Origin: Spirosoma arboris
GTDB taxonomy: Bacteria > Bacteroidota > Bacteroidia > Cytophagales > Spirosomataceae
NCBI RefSeq assembly: GCF_009754945.1
Contig: NZ_WPIN01000005.1
Span: 1 to 64,000, forward strand
Direction: 5' to 3'
Length of the DNA stretch: 64,000 bases
Shown here: positions 51,713-60,844 of the stretch, in pieces
Layout of the letters: each line of letters starts with the position of its first letter
Numbering within the stretch: position 1 is the stretch's first letter
Position numbers and translations under genes: made by a program
Notes under the pieces: generated by a model
The model's database searches: none
What the model was told of the DNA's origin: nothing
The model's input: the letters and a program-made list of their open reading frames with translations, nothing else

Positions 51713-54021
51713 AAGGCCGTCGTTTCAAAAGGTAGATTGGGGGATATTCCGGCTGATTCCGGCTGGTCAGTCGGTTCGTAGACAAAGCGGATGTTAATAA
51801 GGGTACCATTATCGTTCATGATGGTAAAGTGGCCGTCGATATCGTCACTTAACCCACGCATCAGGCTCAACCCCAGCGAATCATGCTGCTGGCTATCCAT
51901 ATCGACTGGTAACCCGATTCCATTGTCGGCAATGGTAAGCAAATAATGGATACCGCCCGTATGCTGAAATGAAATGACAATCTGCCCCGCTTTATTGTCA
52001 GGGAACGCATATTTGATACTGTTGGTAATGGCTTCGTTGAGAATCAAGCCGATGGGTACTGCATAGGAAACTCCCAGTTTAACCGGCTCAATATGCGTCT
52101 CAAAGCGGATACGCTGCCCAGTCCCAAAGAAATCCCGCAAATATTCGACGAGTTCCCGGATGTAGGCCGACATATCAATAGACGACAGGTTTTCAGATTG
52201 ATAGAGCTTTTGGTGAATCAGTGAGATAGCCTGAACCCGGTGCTGACTATCGCGGATGGCCAGCATAGCCGCTTCATCGGTCAGGTAAGCGGATTGCGTG
52301 TTCAACAGGCTCATCACGATTTGAAGATTGTTTTTTACCCGGTGATGAACTTCTTTTAGCAGCCATTCCTTTTCGGTCAGCAAACGCTGAAGCGACTGAT
52401 TTTGGTCGTTGATCTCTTTCTGCTGAGCTTCCAGAATGGCGCTGCTTTTTTGTTTGAGCCGGTACCGGTTGTAGACTAAACCGAGAATAATGAGTAGCAA
52501 TGCGATGACGATAAACGTAACATTCCGTAAGGTTTTTGTTCGATTTAAATCGTTTAACTGCAACTCGCCCTGTTTTTTTAGTAGCTCAATATGCTGGCCT
52601 TTTAATTTAATATCCTGATCCTTCTTTTTGGTGTCGAACTGGGTTTGTAATAAAGCAATCTGCTTACTTTTCGACGCCGTAAATAAGGAGTCATTCAACG
52701 TTTTATGGCGCTGGTAATGCATGATAGCGGACTGATAATTACCCTGAGCCGAATCTACCTTAAATGTCCATAAATGATTCGTAGACAAGCCACGTAGCGA
52801 CCCCATTTTCTCGGACAGCACTCGGTGGGGCAATAAGTACTGCTCAGCCTGCTTGTATTGATGGGTGGCCAGGAAAAAACGTATTAGCCATCCATAGGCA
52901 TACGTCTGGGTTTCATTATCAATGCGTTCGGTATTTTCGGATAACCTGATTAGTCGGTCACAATAGGGTTGAGCCAGTGCATATTGCCGGGTAGGTAAAT
53001 AGGCATTAACAAATTGACCCGTAATAAGGATTTGGCTACTGAGATCAGGAATAGGGTATTTCTTCACAATAGTCCGTAAAAAAGCCAGCGCAGCAACCGG
53101 TTTATGAAGCAGTACGTAGGTATCGCTGATGTTTGTTGCCAGGATACAGATGGCGACAACATCATTATACTTCTCAGCAATGGCAATCGACTTTCTAAAG
53201 TATTCATTGGCGGGTTCAAGTTCATTCAGATTCTGATAGGTTATTCCCAGTCGATTATAAATGGTAGCCAGTTGCATGGTCGAATCGCCGGATTGTTCGG
53301 CTGTCTGAACAGCTAGTAGCCCATAGCGAATCGCTTCTTTATAATCGCCGAGCTCACCGGAAACCTGGCCTAATAAATCATAAGCTCCTTGTAGTTTCGC
53401 GTACCCACTACCCACCGATTTGTATAAGCTCAACGCTTGCTGAAGAGAAGCCAACGCTTTCCAGTTATTGCCTTCCACCTGGTATAAATCGCCGAGTTCC
53501 TTGTTGCAATTAGCCTGCTTTAATTTATTACCTGACTGTTGAAACGTCGATAAGGCTAGTTCCGATAAGCGTATCCGTTCGGCCATTTCAGGTCCGATAA
53601 GTGGGTAATAGCTTCCCAGTTCAAAGTAGGCTTCGCCCAGTTCATCCAGGTAATGGGCGTTGGAAAAAATCGTAATAGCTTTGGTCACCAACGCTCTTGC
53701 TTTCTCCTTTTTTCCATCATGGTTGTACACTCGTGCAAACAAAATCAAACTGGTTGCCTGCCCTTTCAAATCGTGTAACGTTATGCTCAATTGTTCGGCC
53801 TGGCGGGCCATGACGAGCGCACTATCCATATCGACGGCCTGGGCGTTCGGTTTGAACATGTAATAGGTAGCCAAATCCTGCAACAGGTGAACGCGATGGG
53901 TATCCGGCTTACTTTTTTGCAAAAGCGCCAGTAATTCTCGCGATGACTTCGTTTGCGGTTGGGCAGAAGCAGTCAACAGCGCACATCCTAAACCGCAGAT
54001 AATCAATAACAATCTCCTCAT
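51709..54021 (-). CDS. TPR sensor histidine kinase (HisKA_2 type)
   Basis: The 770-aa protein has a signal sequence (1-20), about eleven TPR-like repeats in an extracytoplasmic region (to about 450), a coiled segment, a TM helix ([18 protein letters not shown], about 500-518), then a dimerisation/phosphoacceptor helix [19 protein letters not shown] with His559/His560 and a HATPase domain ([27 protein letters not shown]). It pairs with a sigma-54 activator rather than the LytTR or LuxR partner more common for such kinases. Confidence 0.92.
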   Translation of the reverse strand: MRRLLLIICGLGCALLTASAQPQTKSSRELLALLQKSKPDTHRVHLLQDLATYYMFKPNAQAVDMDSALVMARQAEQLSITLHDLKGQATSLILFARVYNHDGKKEKARALVTKAITIFSNAHYLDELGEAYFELGSYYPLIGPEMAERIRLSELALSTFQQSGNKLKQANCNKELGDLYQVEGNNWKALASLQQALSLYKSVGSGYAKLQGAYDLLGQVSGELGDYKEAIRYGLLAVQTAEQSGDSTMQLATIYNRLGITYQNLNELEPANEYFRKSIAIAEKYNDVVAICILATNISDTYVLLHKPVAALAFLRTIVKKYPIPDLSSQILITGQFVNAYLPTRQYALAQPYCDRLIRLSENTERIDNETQTYAYGWLIRFFLATHQYKQAEQYLLPHRVLSEKMGSLRGLSTNHLWTFKVDSAQGNYQSAIMHYQRHKTLNDSLFTASKSKQIALLQTQFDTKKKDQDIKLKGQHIELLKKQGELQLNDLNRTKTLRNVTFIVIALLLIILGLVYNRYRLKQKSSAILEAQQKEINDQNQSLQRLLTEKEWLLKEVHHRVKNNLQIVMSLLNTQSAYLTDEAAMLAIRDSQHRVQAISLIHQKLYQSENLSSIDMSAYIRELVEYLRDFFGTGQRIRFETHIEPVKLGVSYAVPIGLILNEAITNSIKYAFPDNKAGQIVISFQHTGGIHYLLTIADNGIGLPVDMDSQQHDSLGLSLMRGLSDDIDGHFTIMNDNGTLINIRFVYEPTDQPESAGISPNLPFETTAL

Positions 54022-54337
54022 TGTTTTTTCTTTCGGCTACTCATTCACAAATCAGGCCATCTCACCTGGTACACTATCTGAAGAAGTCAGCAATTCCAGT
54101 AACTTACTGTCTATCAGCACCCAACCAATAAAGATCAGGCATTTCCAAATGATTTAGAAGTGATCTGTATTGAATGGTAAAGCTACCGCCAACGATATAT
54201 CGTTGTTCAGCTCGTTGTCCAACGATATTCAGTAGCTAAATTTCTGGCACAAAATCATAACACATTGATTTACAGTAAATTAAAACAATGGCATTTCGTT
54301 TGGTTTAAGTGGTTCAACCAAGTAAACTAAAACGATC
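54022..54337. promoter_or_regulatory. Divergent intergenic region with palindromic site
   Basis: The kinase/regulator operon runs left and the alpha/beta hydrolase genes run right. A perfect 14-bp palindrome AACGATATATCGTT lies at 54191-54204 and a half copy AACGATAT at 54221-54228, three helical turns on (30 bases), a plausible dimeric operator. A TGGCAC at 54245-54250 resembles a sigma-54 -24 box, but no matching -12 GC is present. Confidence 0.4.
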
Positions 54338-55165
54338 ATGAAAATTACCCGTCCCAAAACCATCGTCTTTATCACCGGTGCCTTTGTCAGCAACGATAGC
54401 TGGAGAGAATGGCAAGCCTATTTTGAGCAAAAGGGTTACACGACCATCGCTCCTCCCTGGCCCCACAAAGATGCGCCCGCCGAAGTATTACGGAACCGGC
54501 ATCCAGATTCTGAGATCGCGTCCAACCGATTAGCAGACCTGACCAACTATTACGCCCAAATTGTGGAGCAACTGCCCGAAAAACCCATCCTGATTGGCCA
54601 CTCCATCGGCGGGCTGATGGTTCAGCTTTTGTTACAACGGGGTCTTGGCGCAGCAGGCATTGCCATTCACTCGGTTCCTCCGCAGGGTATCTTCACGTTT
54701 AAGCTGTCGTTTCTGAAAGCAGGCTGGGGCGCGTTGGGCTTTTTCACTTCCACGAAAGAGACGTATATGATGTCGTTCAAGGATTGGCAATATGCCTTTA
54801 CCAATGGCATGCCGCTCAAACAGCAAAAAGACGGCTACTACCAGTTTGCCTTACCCGAATCCAAACTCATTGTTCGGGACACCATTACGGCAGCCGCCCA
54901 CGTCGATTTTAGCAAACCTCATGCTCCCCTGCTCCTTACTTCGGGCAGTACGGACCACACGATTCCAGCCTCGCTCAATTACGACAATTACCGCAAATAC
55001 CAGCATTCAGAATCCATTACGGATTACAAAGAATTCGAAGGTCGTAATCACTTTGTGCTAGGTCAGCCTACCTGGAAAGAAGACGCCGACTACATCTTAA
55101 ACTGGATTGACAAGGTACTACCTCAGCCAGAAACTACTACTAAGTCGATGAAAATCAACAACTAA
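54338..55165 (+). CDS. Alpha/beta hydrolase
   Basis: The 275-aa protein has the alpha/beta-hydrolase fold with nucleophile Ser89 in LIGHSIGGLM, an acid in SGSTDHTIP and a terminal His in GRNHFVLGQP. No signal peptide is present, so it is cytoplasmic. Substrate unknown. It begins the run of hydrolase and dehydrogenase genes. Confidence 0.8.
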   Translation: MKITRPKTIVFITGAFVSNDSWREWQAYFEQKGYTTIAPPWPHKDAPAEVLRNRHPDSEIASNRLADLTNYYAQIVEQLPEKPILIGHSIGGLMVQLLLQRGLGAAGIAIHSVPPQGIFTFKLSFLKAGWGALGFFTSTKETYMMSFKDWQYAFTNGMPLKQQKDGYYQFALPESKLIVRDTITAAAHVDFSKPHAPLLLTSGSTDHTIPASLNYDNYRKYQHSESITDYKEFEGRNHFVLGQPTWKEDADYILNWIDKVLPQPETTTKSMKINN

Positions 55166-55189
55166 CTGATTTTTCTCCTTCCTCTGGCG

Positions 55190-55264
55190 TCCTCGGTCTG
55201 TGTCCTCACAGGCCGCTTGTGGACAGCCTGCTATAAAGCGTTCTGTGAGGACACAGACCGAGGA
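55190..55264. repeat. Inverted repeat, 22-bp arms
   Basis: Arms 55190-55211 and 55243-55264 (TCCTCGGTCTGTGTCCTCAC...) are perfect complements around a 31-nt loop, between two co-directional hydrolase genes. An alternative start of the next gene at 55200 would lie inside the repeat and is therefore rejected. Confidence 0.85.
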
Positions 55265-55328
55265 TACAAATCAACAATTAACAAATTATCCCTTCCTCTT
55301 TCTCTCAATTTCTAAACAATCAATCATC

Positions 55329-56153
55329 ATGAAAACGTTACTCCTCTCTTCGCTTCTGCTCGTATCCCTGTTTTTTACCCTGTCGTCATGCACAAAAAAT
55401 GACGCCGTCACGCCTGCCCCCAAAACGTTCGTGCTGGTACACGGAGCCTGGCAGGCACCTTATGCCTGGCAATCGGTTAAAGATCAGTTGGTGCAGCAAG
55501 GCCAGAACGTAGTGGTAGTTGAACTGCCCGGTCACGGATCGGACAATACCTCGCCCGCTACGCTATCAATGGATATTTACCGGGATAAGGTCGTAACCGC
55601 GATTAATGCGCTCTCGGGAAATGTAATTCTGGTTGGTCATAGCATGGGTGGGATGGTTGTATCGGCAGTTGCGGAAAAAATCCCCAGTCGCATCGACAAG
55701 CTGGTATATGTCGGGGCATTTTTACCGGCCAATGGGCAATCCCTGCTGGCCCTGGCTTCCACAGATAGCACCTCGCAACTAGGACCCGCTTTAATCCCCT
55801 CCGCCGACCAGCTTACTCTGGGTATCAAGACCGAGAATTTAGCGCCCATCTTCATTCAGGACGGATCGGACGTAGTGAAAAAACAGGTGGTCGATAACTA
55901 CCGGGCTGAGCCGTTTATTCCCTTCACCAATCCCGTTGCGCTGACGGCCGCCAACTTTGGAAAAGTAACCAAGTACTACGTGTATACCGCACAGGATCAT
56001 GCGGTGGGGCCAAATCTGCAAAAACGAATGGTGGCAGCGGCTGGAATTAAAAACACGTACACCCTCAACAGTAGCCATTGCCCCTTCCTGTCGATGCCAA
56101 CGGAAACGACTACGCTGCTTCAGACCATCGCTAAAGAAACTCCTGCTCAGTAA
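55329..56153 (+). CDS. Alpha/beta hydrolase lipoprotein
   Basis: The start at 55329 gives a lipoprotein signal with lipobox LSSC (Cys21); a longer frame from 55200 would begin within an inverted repeat. The 274-aa product has FVLVHGAWQAPYAWQSV (oxyanion region), Ser105 in VGHSMGGMV and NSSHCPFLS for the His. It is related to salicylate methyl-esterase-type alpha/beta hydrolases and should be anchored in a cell-envelope membrane. It is a paralogue of the gene at 58639. Confidence 0.8.
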   Translation: MKTLLLSSLLLVSLFFTLSSCTKNDAVTPAPKTFVLVHGAWQAPYAWQSVKDQLVQQGQNVVVVELPGHGSDNTSPATLSMDIYRDKVVTAINALSGNVILVGHSMGGMVVSAVAEKIPSRIDKLVYVGAFLPANGQSLLALASTDSTSQLGPALIPSADQLTLGIKTENLAPIFIQDGSDVVKKQVVDNYRAEPFIPFTNPVALTAANFGKVTKYYVYTAQDHAVGPNLQKRMVAAAGIKNTYTLNSSHCPFLSMPTETTTLLQTIAKETPAQ

Positions 56154-56188
56154 ACAAATAACCTCACGGCAGCGGCCGACCGTCCCAA

Positions 56189-56213
56189 CCCCTCTCCTAA
56201 AACAGGAGAGGGG
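56189..56213 (+). repeat. CCCCTCTCCT hairpin (related to 42147-42238)
   Basis: Stem CCCCTCTCCT (56189-56198) pairs with AGGAGAGGGG (56204-56213) across a 5-nt loop. The core matches each arm of the repeat at 42147-42238. It may act as a transcription-shaping hairpin between the hydrolase and aldehyde dehydrogenase genes. Confidence 0.7.
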
Positions 56214-56274
56214 CTACTCAACCGCCCTTCATACTAATATCTAATCCTCTAACCATTTTACTCTCCTTACTACC

Positions 56275-57777
56275 ATGCTAACCTTAGAAGCAGCTATTGG
56301 CCTTGATGACCAAGATGCACAGATCAACTACACGGAGTTAAATAAGCAATTTATTCATGGACAATGGGTCGATGGGCAAGAAGATGCGACCGTTGACAAC
56401 CTGAATCCATTCACAGACGAAGTCATTCATACGCTTCGTTCGGCAGGAACGGCCGATGTGGATGCCGCCTTTGAGGCCGCCAAACAAGCATCTCCTAGCT
56501 GGGCCACCACCAATCCGCTCGTTCGTCGGGATATACTTTTGAAAGCGGCAGCGATTCTGCTGGAACGTCAGGAGGAATTCATCGGCTGGCTGACCCGAGA
56601 AACGGGGAGCACGTATTTGAAAGGCCTGCTTGAAGTGCAGCAATCACACGATATTCTGGTCGAAGCGTCCTCATTCCCTACCCGTATGCATGGGCGTACC
56701 ACTGCGTCTACGATTGATGGAAAAGAAACGTACGTATACCGGAAACCGTTAGGTGTTGTAAGCCTCATCAGTCCCTGGAATTTCCCCTTATATCTTTCCA
56801 TGCGGACGATTGCCCCTGCTCTGGCAGTCGGCAATACAATGGTTGTTAAACCGGCCTCACAATCCCTGGTTACGGGCGGAACGATCATCGCTAAACTGTT
56901 GGAAGAAGCAGGTATGCCTGCTGGTGTGTTTAACGTAGTAGTTGGCCGCTCAGACATCATGGGCGATTACTTCACAGCGCACCCCTATTCACAAATGGTC
57001 TCGTTTACGGGTTCGACGCCGGTCGGAAAAGGCATCGGGCGAATTGCCGGGGAAGGGCTCAAAAAGTCGGCACTGGAATTAGGCGGCAACAATGTATTCA
57101 TGGTTCTGGATGATGCCGATGTGGATAAAGCCGTCGATGGTGCCGTGTTTGGACGATTCCTGCATCAGGGTCAGGTTTGCATGGCAACCAATCGCATTCT
57201 CATTCACGAAAGCCTTTACGACGAGTTCAAGACCAAGTTTGTAGCTCGGGTAAAGCAACTCCCGTATGGTGATCCGGCGGATAAAACCACGGTTGTCGGC
57301 CCCCTGATTGACCATAAATCGGTTCAGCGAATCCTAGGGATTCTGCAAAGTGCCGTAGCCGATGGCGCTGTTGTTGAAACCGGAAACGTAGCCGAAGGAA
57401 ATGTTCTACAGCCAACCGTATTATCGGGTGTCACCAGGCACATGCGTGTTTTCAAAGAGGAAATTTTTGGCCCAGCCGTAGGGCTCGTTCCCTTTGCCAA
57501 TGATGAGGAAGCTGTCGAGCTAGCCAACGCAACCGATTTTGGGTTAAGTGGTGCATTGTATACACGGGATATTTACCGGGGTATGCAACTGGCCCGACGG
57601 GTGGAAACGGGTATGATGCACATCAACGACCAGTCGGCCAACGACGAAGTACATACTCCGTTCGGGGGCGAAAAATCATCGGGAACCGGTCGCTTTGGCG
57701 GTGATTTTATTCTGGAAGAACTGACGACGGTTCAATGGGTAAGTGTTCAGAAAGTCGCCCGACAGTATCCGTTCTAA
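56275..57777 (+). CDS. NAD(P)-dependent aldehyde dehydrogenase
   Basis: The 500-aa enzyme shows the ALDH set: Asn169 in SPWNFPLYL, cofactor motif FTGSTPVG, Glu268 in LELGGNN and catalytic Cys302 in GQVCMATN, with the C-terminal GGEKSSGTG. It resembles benzaldehyde or vanillin dehydrogenases by NN(V/P)FMV and the GRFGGDFIL end; this subgroup assignment is tentative. Following two alpha/beta hydrolases and preceding an SDR, it may oxidise an aldehyde released from an ester or alcohol. Confidence 0.88.
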   Translation: MLTLEAAIGLDDQDAQINYTELNKQFIHGQWVDGQEDATVDNLNPFTDEVIHTLRSAGTADVDAAFEAAKQASPSWATTNPLVRRDILLKAAAILLERQEEFIGWLTRETGSTYLKGLLEVQQSHDILVEASSFPTRMHGRTTASTIDGKETYVYRKPLGVVSLISPWNFPLYLSMRTIAPALAVGNTMVVKPASQSLVTGGTIIAKLLEEAGMPAGVFNVVVGRSDIMGDYFTAHPYSQMVSFTGSTPVGKGIGRIAGEGLKKSALELGGNNVFMVLDDADVDKAVDGAVFGRFLHQGQVCMATNRILIHESLYDEFKTKFVARVKQLPYGDPADKTTVVGPLIDHKSVQRILGILQSAVADGAVVETGNVAEGNVLQPTVLSGVTRHMRVFKEEIFGPAVGLVPFANDEEAVELANATDFGLSGALYTRDIYRGMQLARRVETGMMHINDQSANDEVHTPFGGEKSSGTGRFGGDFILEELTTVQWVSVQKVARQYPF

Positions 57778-57820
57778 GAAACCGAGTTGACTCAAATCAA
57801 CCCAAATTCAACACAAAATC

Positions 57821-58576
57821 ATGAATCGTCTTCAAAATAAAGTAGCCATCATTACGGGCGGGAGCAGCGGCATTGGCCTGGCAACTGCCAAAGAATTTCT
57901 CGTTCAGGGAGCCACTGTCCTGATCACTGGACGTAATCAGGATGCGCTAGATCAGCTCACCGCCGAATTGGGTGAGAAAGCATTTGGCCTTGTCTGGGAC
58001 GCCAGTCTCCCCGGCAATTCAAGTCATTTGTCGGACTTTGTGCAAGCCAACTTCGATTCGATTGACATTTTGTTCGTCAATGCGGGCGTTGCCAAATTCG
58101 CTCCCTTCGAGAAAATGACCGAAGCCATCTTTGACGAAAGCGTAAACACCAATGTCAAAGGAGCCTATTTCACTATTCAGGCGCTGGTGCCTTTCTTCAA
58201 AAATGGTGGTTCAATTATCTTAAATACGTCCATCAATGCCCACGTTGGCGCACCCAGTGCGAGCGTGTATGCAGCCACGAAAGGAGCGTTATTGACGATG
58301 GCCAAAAATCTATCTACCGAATTGATTTCCCGCCACATACGCGTCAACGCCATAAGTCCGGGACCAGTCGATACGTCCCTACATAGTGCAGCCAAACTTG
58401 GCATTTCGGATCAGCAACTAAGCCAGATGAATCAGGGCATTATTCAGGCCGTTCCACTCGGTCGCTTCGGTCGACCCGAAGAGATTGCCAAAGTGGCCTT
58501 GTTCTTCGCATCGGACGATTCATCGTTTGTAGTGGGTGCCGAGCTGATCGTGGACGGCGGCATGTCGATGGGCTAA
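57821..58576 (+). CDS. Short-chain dehydrogenase/reductase
   Basis: The 251-aa enzyme has TGGSSGIG (12-19), VNAG (86-89), Ser137, and catalytic Tyr150/Lys154 in YAATK, and ends with ELIVDGGMSMG. It lies 43 bases after the ALDH gene, likely co-transcribed, and could convert an alcohol to the aldehyde the ALDH uses. Confidence 0.85.
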   Translation: MNRLQNKVAIITGGSSGIGLATAKEFLVQGATVLITGRNQDALDQLTAELGEKAFGLVWDASLPGNSSHLSDFVQANFDSIDILFVNAGVAKFAPFEKMTEAIFDESVNTNVKGAYFTIQALVPFFKNGGSIILNTSINAHVGAPSASVYAATKGALLTMAKNLSTELISRHIRVNAISPGPVDTSLHSAAKLGISDQQLSQMNQGIIQAVPLGRFGRPEEIAKVALFFASDDSSFVVGAELIVDGGMSMG

Positions 58577-58638
58577 CGATAGCCTGAATACACAATCTCA
58601 AAAACTAATCTCAACCTCAATTTTAACCAAACACAATC

Positions 58639-59421
58639 ATGTATACACTTAACCGCGCACTCAGCGCACTAACCGGTATTATTATGACAGTTTCAGCAAT
58701 CTCAGGAGCCGACGCTCAATCGACCAAAACGGGCGTAACCAATGTAGTACTCGTTCATGGTGCCTTTGCCGATGGATCAAGCTGGTCCAAAGTGATTCCC
58801 CTGCTGGAAGCAAAAGGGCTTACTGTTATTGCGGTGCAAAATCCGCTCACATCGCTGGCTGACGACGTAGCGGCTGCTAAACGGGCCATCGCCTTACAGA
58901 ACGGCCCCGTGCTGTTAGTTGGTCATTCGTGGGGTGGTGCCGTGATCACCGAAGCAGGCAACGATCCCAAGGTAGCTGGTCTGGTATATGTGGCGGCTGG
59001 TGCGCCGGACGAAGGGCAGTCATTTGGCGAAATGGGCCAGGCAGCTCCACCAGCGCCAGGCACTGGGGAAATCAGACCCGATGCGGCCGGCTTTCTTTCA
59101 CTAACCGCTAAAGGCATCAAAGAAGATTTTGCCCAGGACTTGCCCGAAGCGGAAACCAAACTTATGTTCGCTACACAGGGTCCCTGGTCGGCTAAAGCAC
59201 TGGGCGATAAGATTTCCAAAGCCGCCTGGAAAACCAAGCCCTCCTGGTACATCGCTGCCAGCGAAGACCGCATGATCAACCCCGATCTGCAACAGACGTT
59301 AGCGAAGAAGATTAAGGCAACGACCCTTACGCTCAAGACCAGCCACGTACCGATGGTATCTCAGCCGGAGAAGGTAGCCGCTTTCATCATTGAGGCAGCG
59401 GCCCACGTAAACGTGCAATAA
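58639..59421 (+). CDS. Secreted alpha/beta hydrolase
   Basis: The 260-aa protein has a signal peptide (1-26, ending GADAQ) and an alpha/beta-hydrolase fold: VVLVHGAFADGSSWSKV, Ser97 in VGHSWGGAV, and a C-terminal His in TSHVPMVSQP. It is the third hydrolase of the cluster and a paralogue of the lipoprotein at 55329, differing in not having a lipobox, so it should be soluble in the periplasm or outside. Confidence 0.82.
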   Translation: MYTLNRALSALTGIIMTVSAISGADAQSTKTGVTNVVLVHGAFADGSSWSKVIPLLEAKGLTVIAVQNPLTSLADDVAAAKRAIALQNGPVLLVGHSWGGAVITEAGNDPKVAGLVYVAAGAPDEGQSFGEMGQAAPPAPGTGEIRPDAAGFLSLTAKGIKEDFAQDLPEAETKLMFATQGPWSAKALGDKISKAAWKTKPSWYIAASEDRMINPDLQQTLAKKIKATTLTLKTSHVPMVSQPEKVAAFIIEAAAHVNVQ

Positions 59422-59466
59422 ATTCAAAAGCCTATTCGCACCGACTTACGAGGAAAGTAGGTTTAT

Positions 59467-59527
59467 AAATCTGAAGTAAGATAGAATTAGCCCCAGAACG
59501 AGGTTAATTCTATTTTACTTCAGATTT
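59467..59527. repeat. Inverted repeat, 23-bp arms
   Basis: Arms 59467-59489 and 59505-59527 pair over 23 bp with one wobble (AAATCTGAAGTAAG...) around a 15-nt loop. It lies downstream of the hydrolase gene and may end that transcript, although no T tract follows the right arm. Confidence 0.8.
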
Positions 59528-59653
59528 GCTACAGATTTCGTTATTAATCTTACCAGCTAAGTATGCACCCTACATTCATTCACAGATAAAACACCTGAAA
59601 TTTAATTTCTATATGAACTAAAGCTACATTCAATAAATTAATTTCGCCTTTCA

Positions 59654-60106
59654 ATGGAATCCGACCAGAGAAGCCTTCGTAAGAAGGCACTTCCACTCTT
59701 AGTGATCGAGAACAATGAAGATCACCAATTACTAATCGGCTATTGTTTACGGACTAAAATACCCCAAGTCGAACCTATTTTTGCTTCTACTGTAAATGAA
59801 ACGCTCGCTTTTTTAAAGCTTTCAGTTATTCATAAAAAAATCTTTCCTAGTCTAATTCTATTAGATCTTTATTTGCCCAAATTAACGGATGGATTTAATT
59901 TATTAAAGGAGATACGAACTTCGTATCCTCCCCTCCCTGTAATCGTATTAAGTACTCAATCAGAAGCAGGCTTAGTCGAAAAAGCTTATGCACTAGGGGC
60001 ACATTCTTTCTTAACCAAACCTTTCAATTTAGATGAGTGGGAAAATCTTTTTAAAATACTGAATGAGTACTGGTTAGGCACCGTCACACTACCCAAAGGA
60101 GAATAA
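59654..60106 (+). CDS. Single-domain response regulator
   Basis: The 150-aa protein is a receiver domain only: LLVIENNEDHQLL for the acidic pocket (Glu22, Asp23), phosphorylation site Asp71 in ILLDLYLPKL, and the Lys in FLTKPFN. The N-terminal 14 residues are basic. It has no DNA-binding output, so it would act by protein contact. No kinase gene adjoins it. A TAATTTCG element 8 bases upstream resembles a Bacteroidota -7 box, so the transcript may be nearly leaderless. Confidence 0.85.
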   Translation: MESDQRSLRKKALPLLVIENNEDHQLLIGYCLRTKIPQVEPIFASTVNETLAFLKLSVIHKKIFPSLILLDLYLPKLTDGFNLLKEIRTSYPPLPVIVLSTQSEAGLVEKAYALGAHSFLTKPFNLDEWENLFKILNEYWLGTVTLPKGE

Positions 60107-60324
60107 AATTCTGTTATTGGTTTATTCGTTTACTAAGCCTAAAGCAATTTAAGAGCGTGTCAGGAAATTACGCTTGAAAAGGAGCGGCAAATGGAATCAA
60201 ATTAAGACTTCTATATTGATAATAAAGTATTGACGAAACAATAAATTTAAACTTGAATACCACTAATCATATTAGTATCCCTGAATATAAAGCCAGCAAT
60301 CCTCCAAATACTATTTCCCCACTC

Positions 60325-60681
60325 TTAATCTGCTAACTTCATTTCATTTTCCGAAAACTTACACAAACCATCCAGCATTTCACTTAGTTTTTCGCCGATG
60401 GGTGTTAACGAATATTCAACCCTTACCGGAATCTCCCGAAAATTATCGTTTCTGGTAATTAGTTTATGTTGTTCAAGAAGTTTTAAACGATCGGCCAGAA
60501 TATTATCGCTAATATGTTCTAAATCTTCCTTTAGGCTCGAGAATCGGTTATTACCCTCTTCTATACTAAATAACACTTCGGTTAGCCAGCGTTTACTCAA
60601 TAAATGAATAAGCTCATTCAGCGCACATTTCTCTTCCAGAAAGGTTTGGTTATAATAATTCGTGGAGCTTAACTTTCTCAT
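60325..60681 (-). CDS. HxlR-family transcriptional regulator
   Basis: The 118-aa protein has the HxlR winged helix: CALNELIHLLSKRWLTEVLF, SSLKEDLEHISDNILADRLK and VEYSLTPIGEKLSEML. Such proteins control adjacent redox or stress genes. It is divergent from the aldo/keto reductase gene at 60845 and likely regulates it. Confidence 0.88.
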   Translation of the reverse strand: MRKLSSTNYYNQTFLEEKCALNELIHLLSKRWLTEVLFSIEEGNNRFSSLKEDLEHISDNILADRLKLLEQHKLITRNDNFREIPVRVEYSLTPIGEKLSEMLDGLCKFSENEMKLAD

Positions 60682-60844
60682 AGTCGTAACTAACTTTTTT
60701 AGGAGTAACTCACAATTCCTAAAGCTATTGCCCTAAGCAAGCTTTACCTGGTTCTTTGTAACCAGACACCAATAGAGGTAATAAGTGAGTAAACGAACGG
60801 GTTTACTCTTTTAAAGATATAGCTTACGCGTTAAACATTACCTT

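Noticed and set aside
54245-54262. Sigma-54 promoter upstream of the alpha/beta hydrolase gene
   Set aside because: TGGCAC fits the -24 element, but the position for the -12 GC reads TA, so the site does not fit the consensus.
55200-55328. Upstream start for the lipoprotein hydrolase
   Set aside because: This start would lie within the inverted repeat and would hide the lipoprotein signal.
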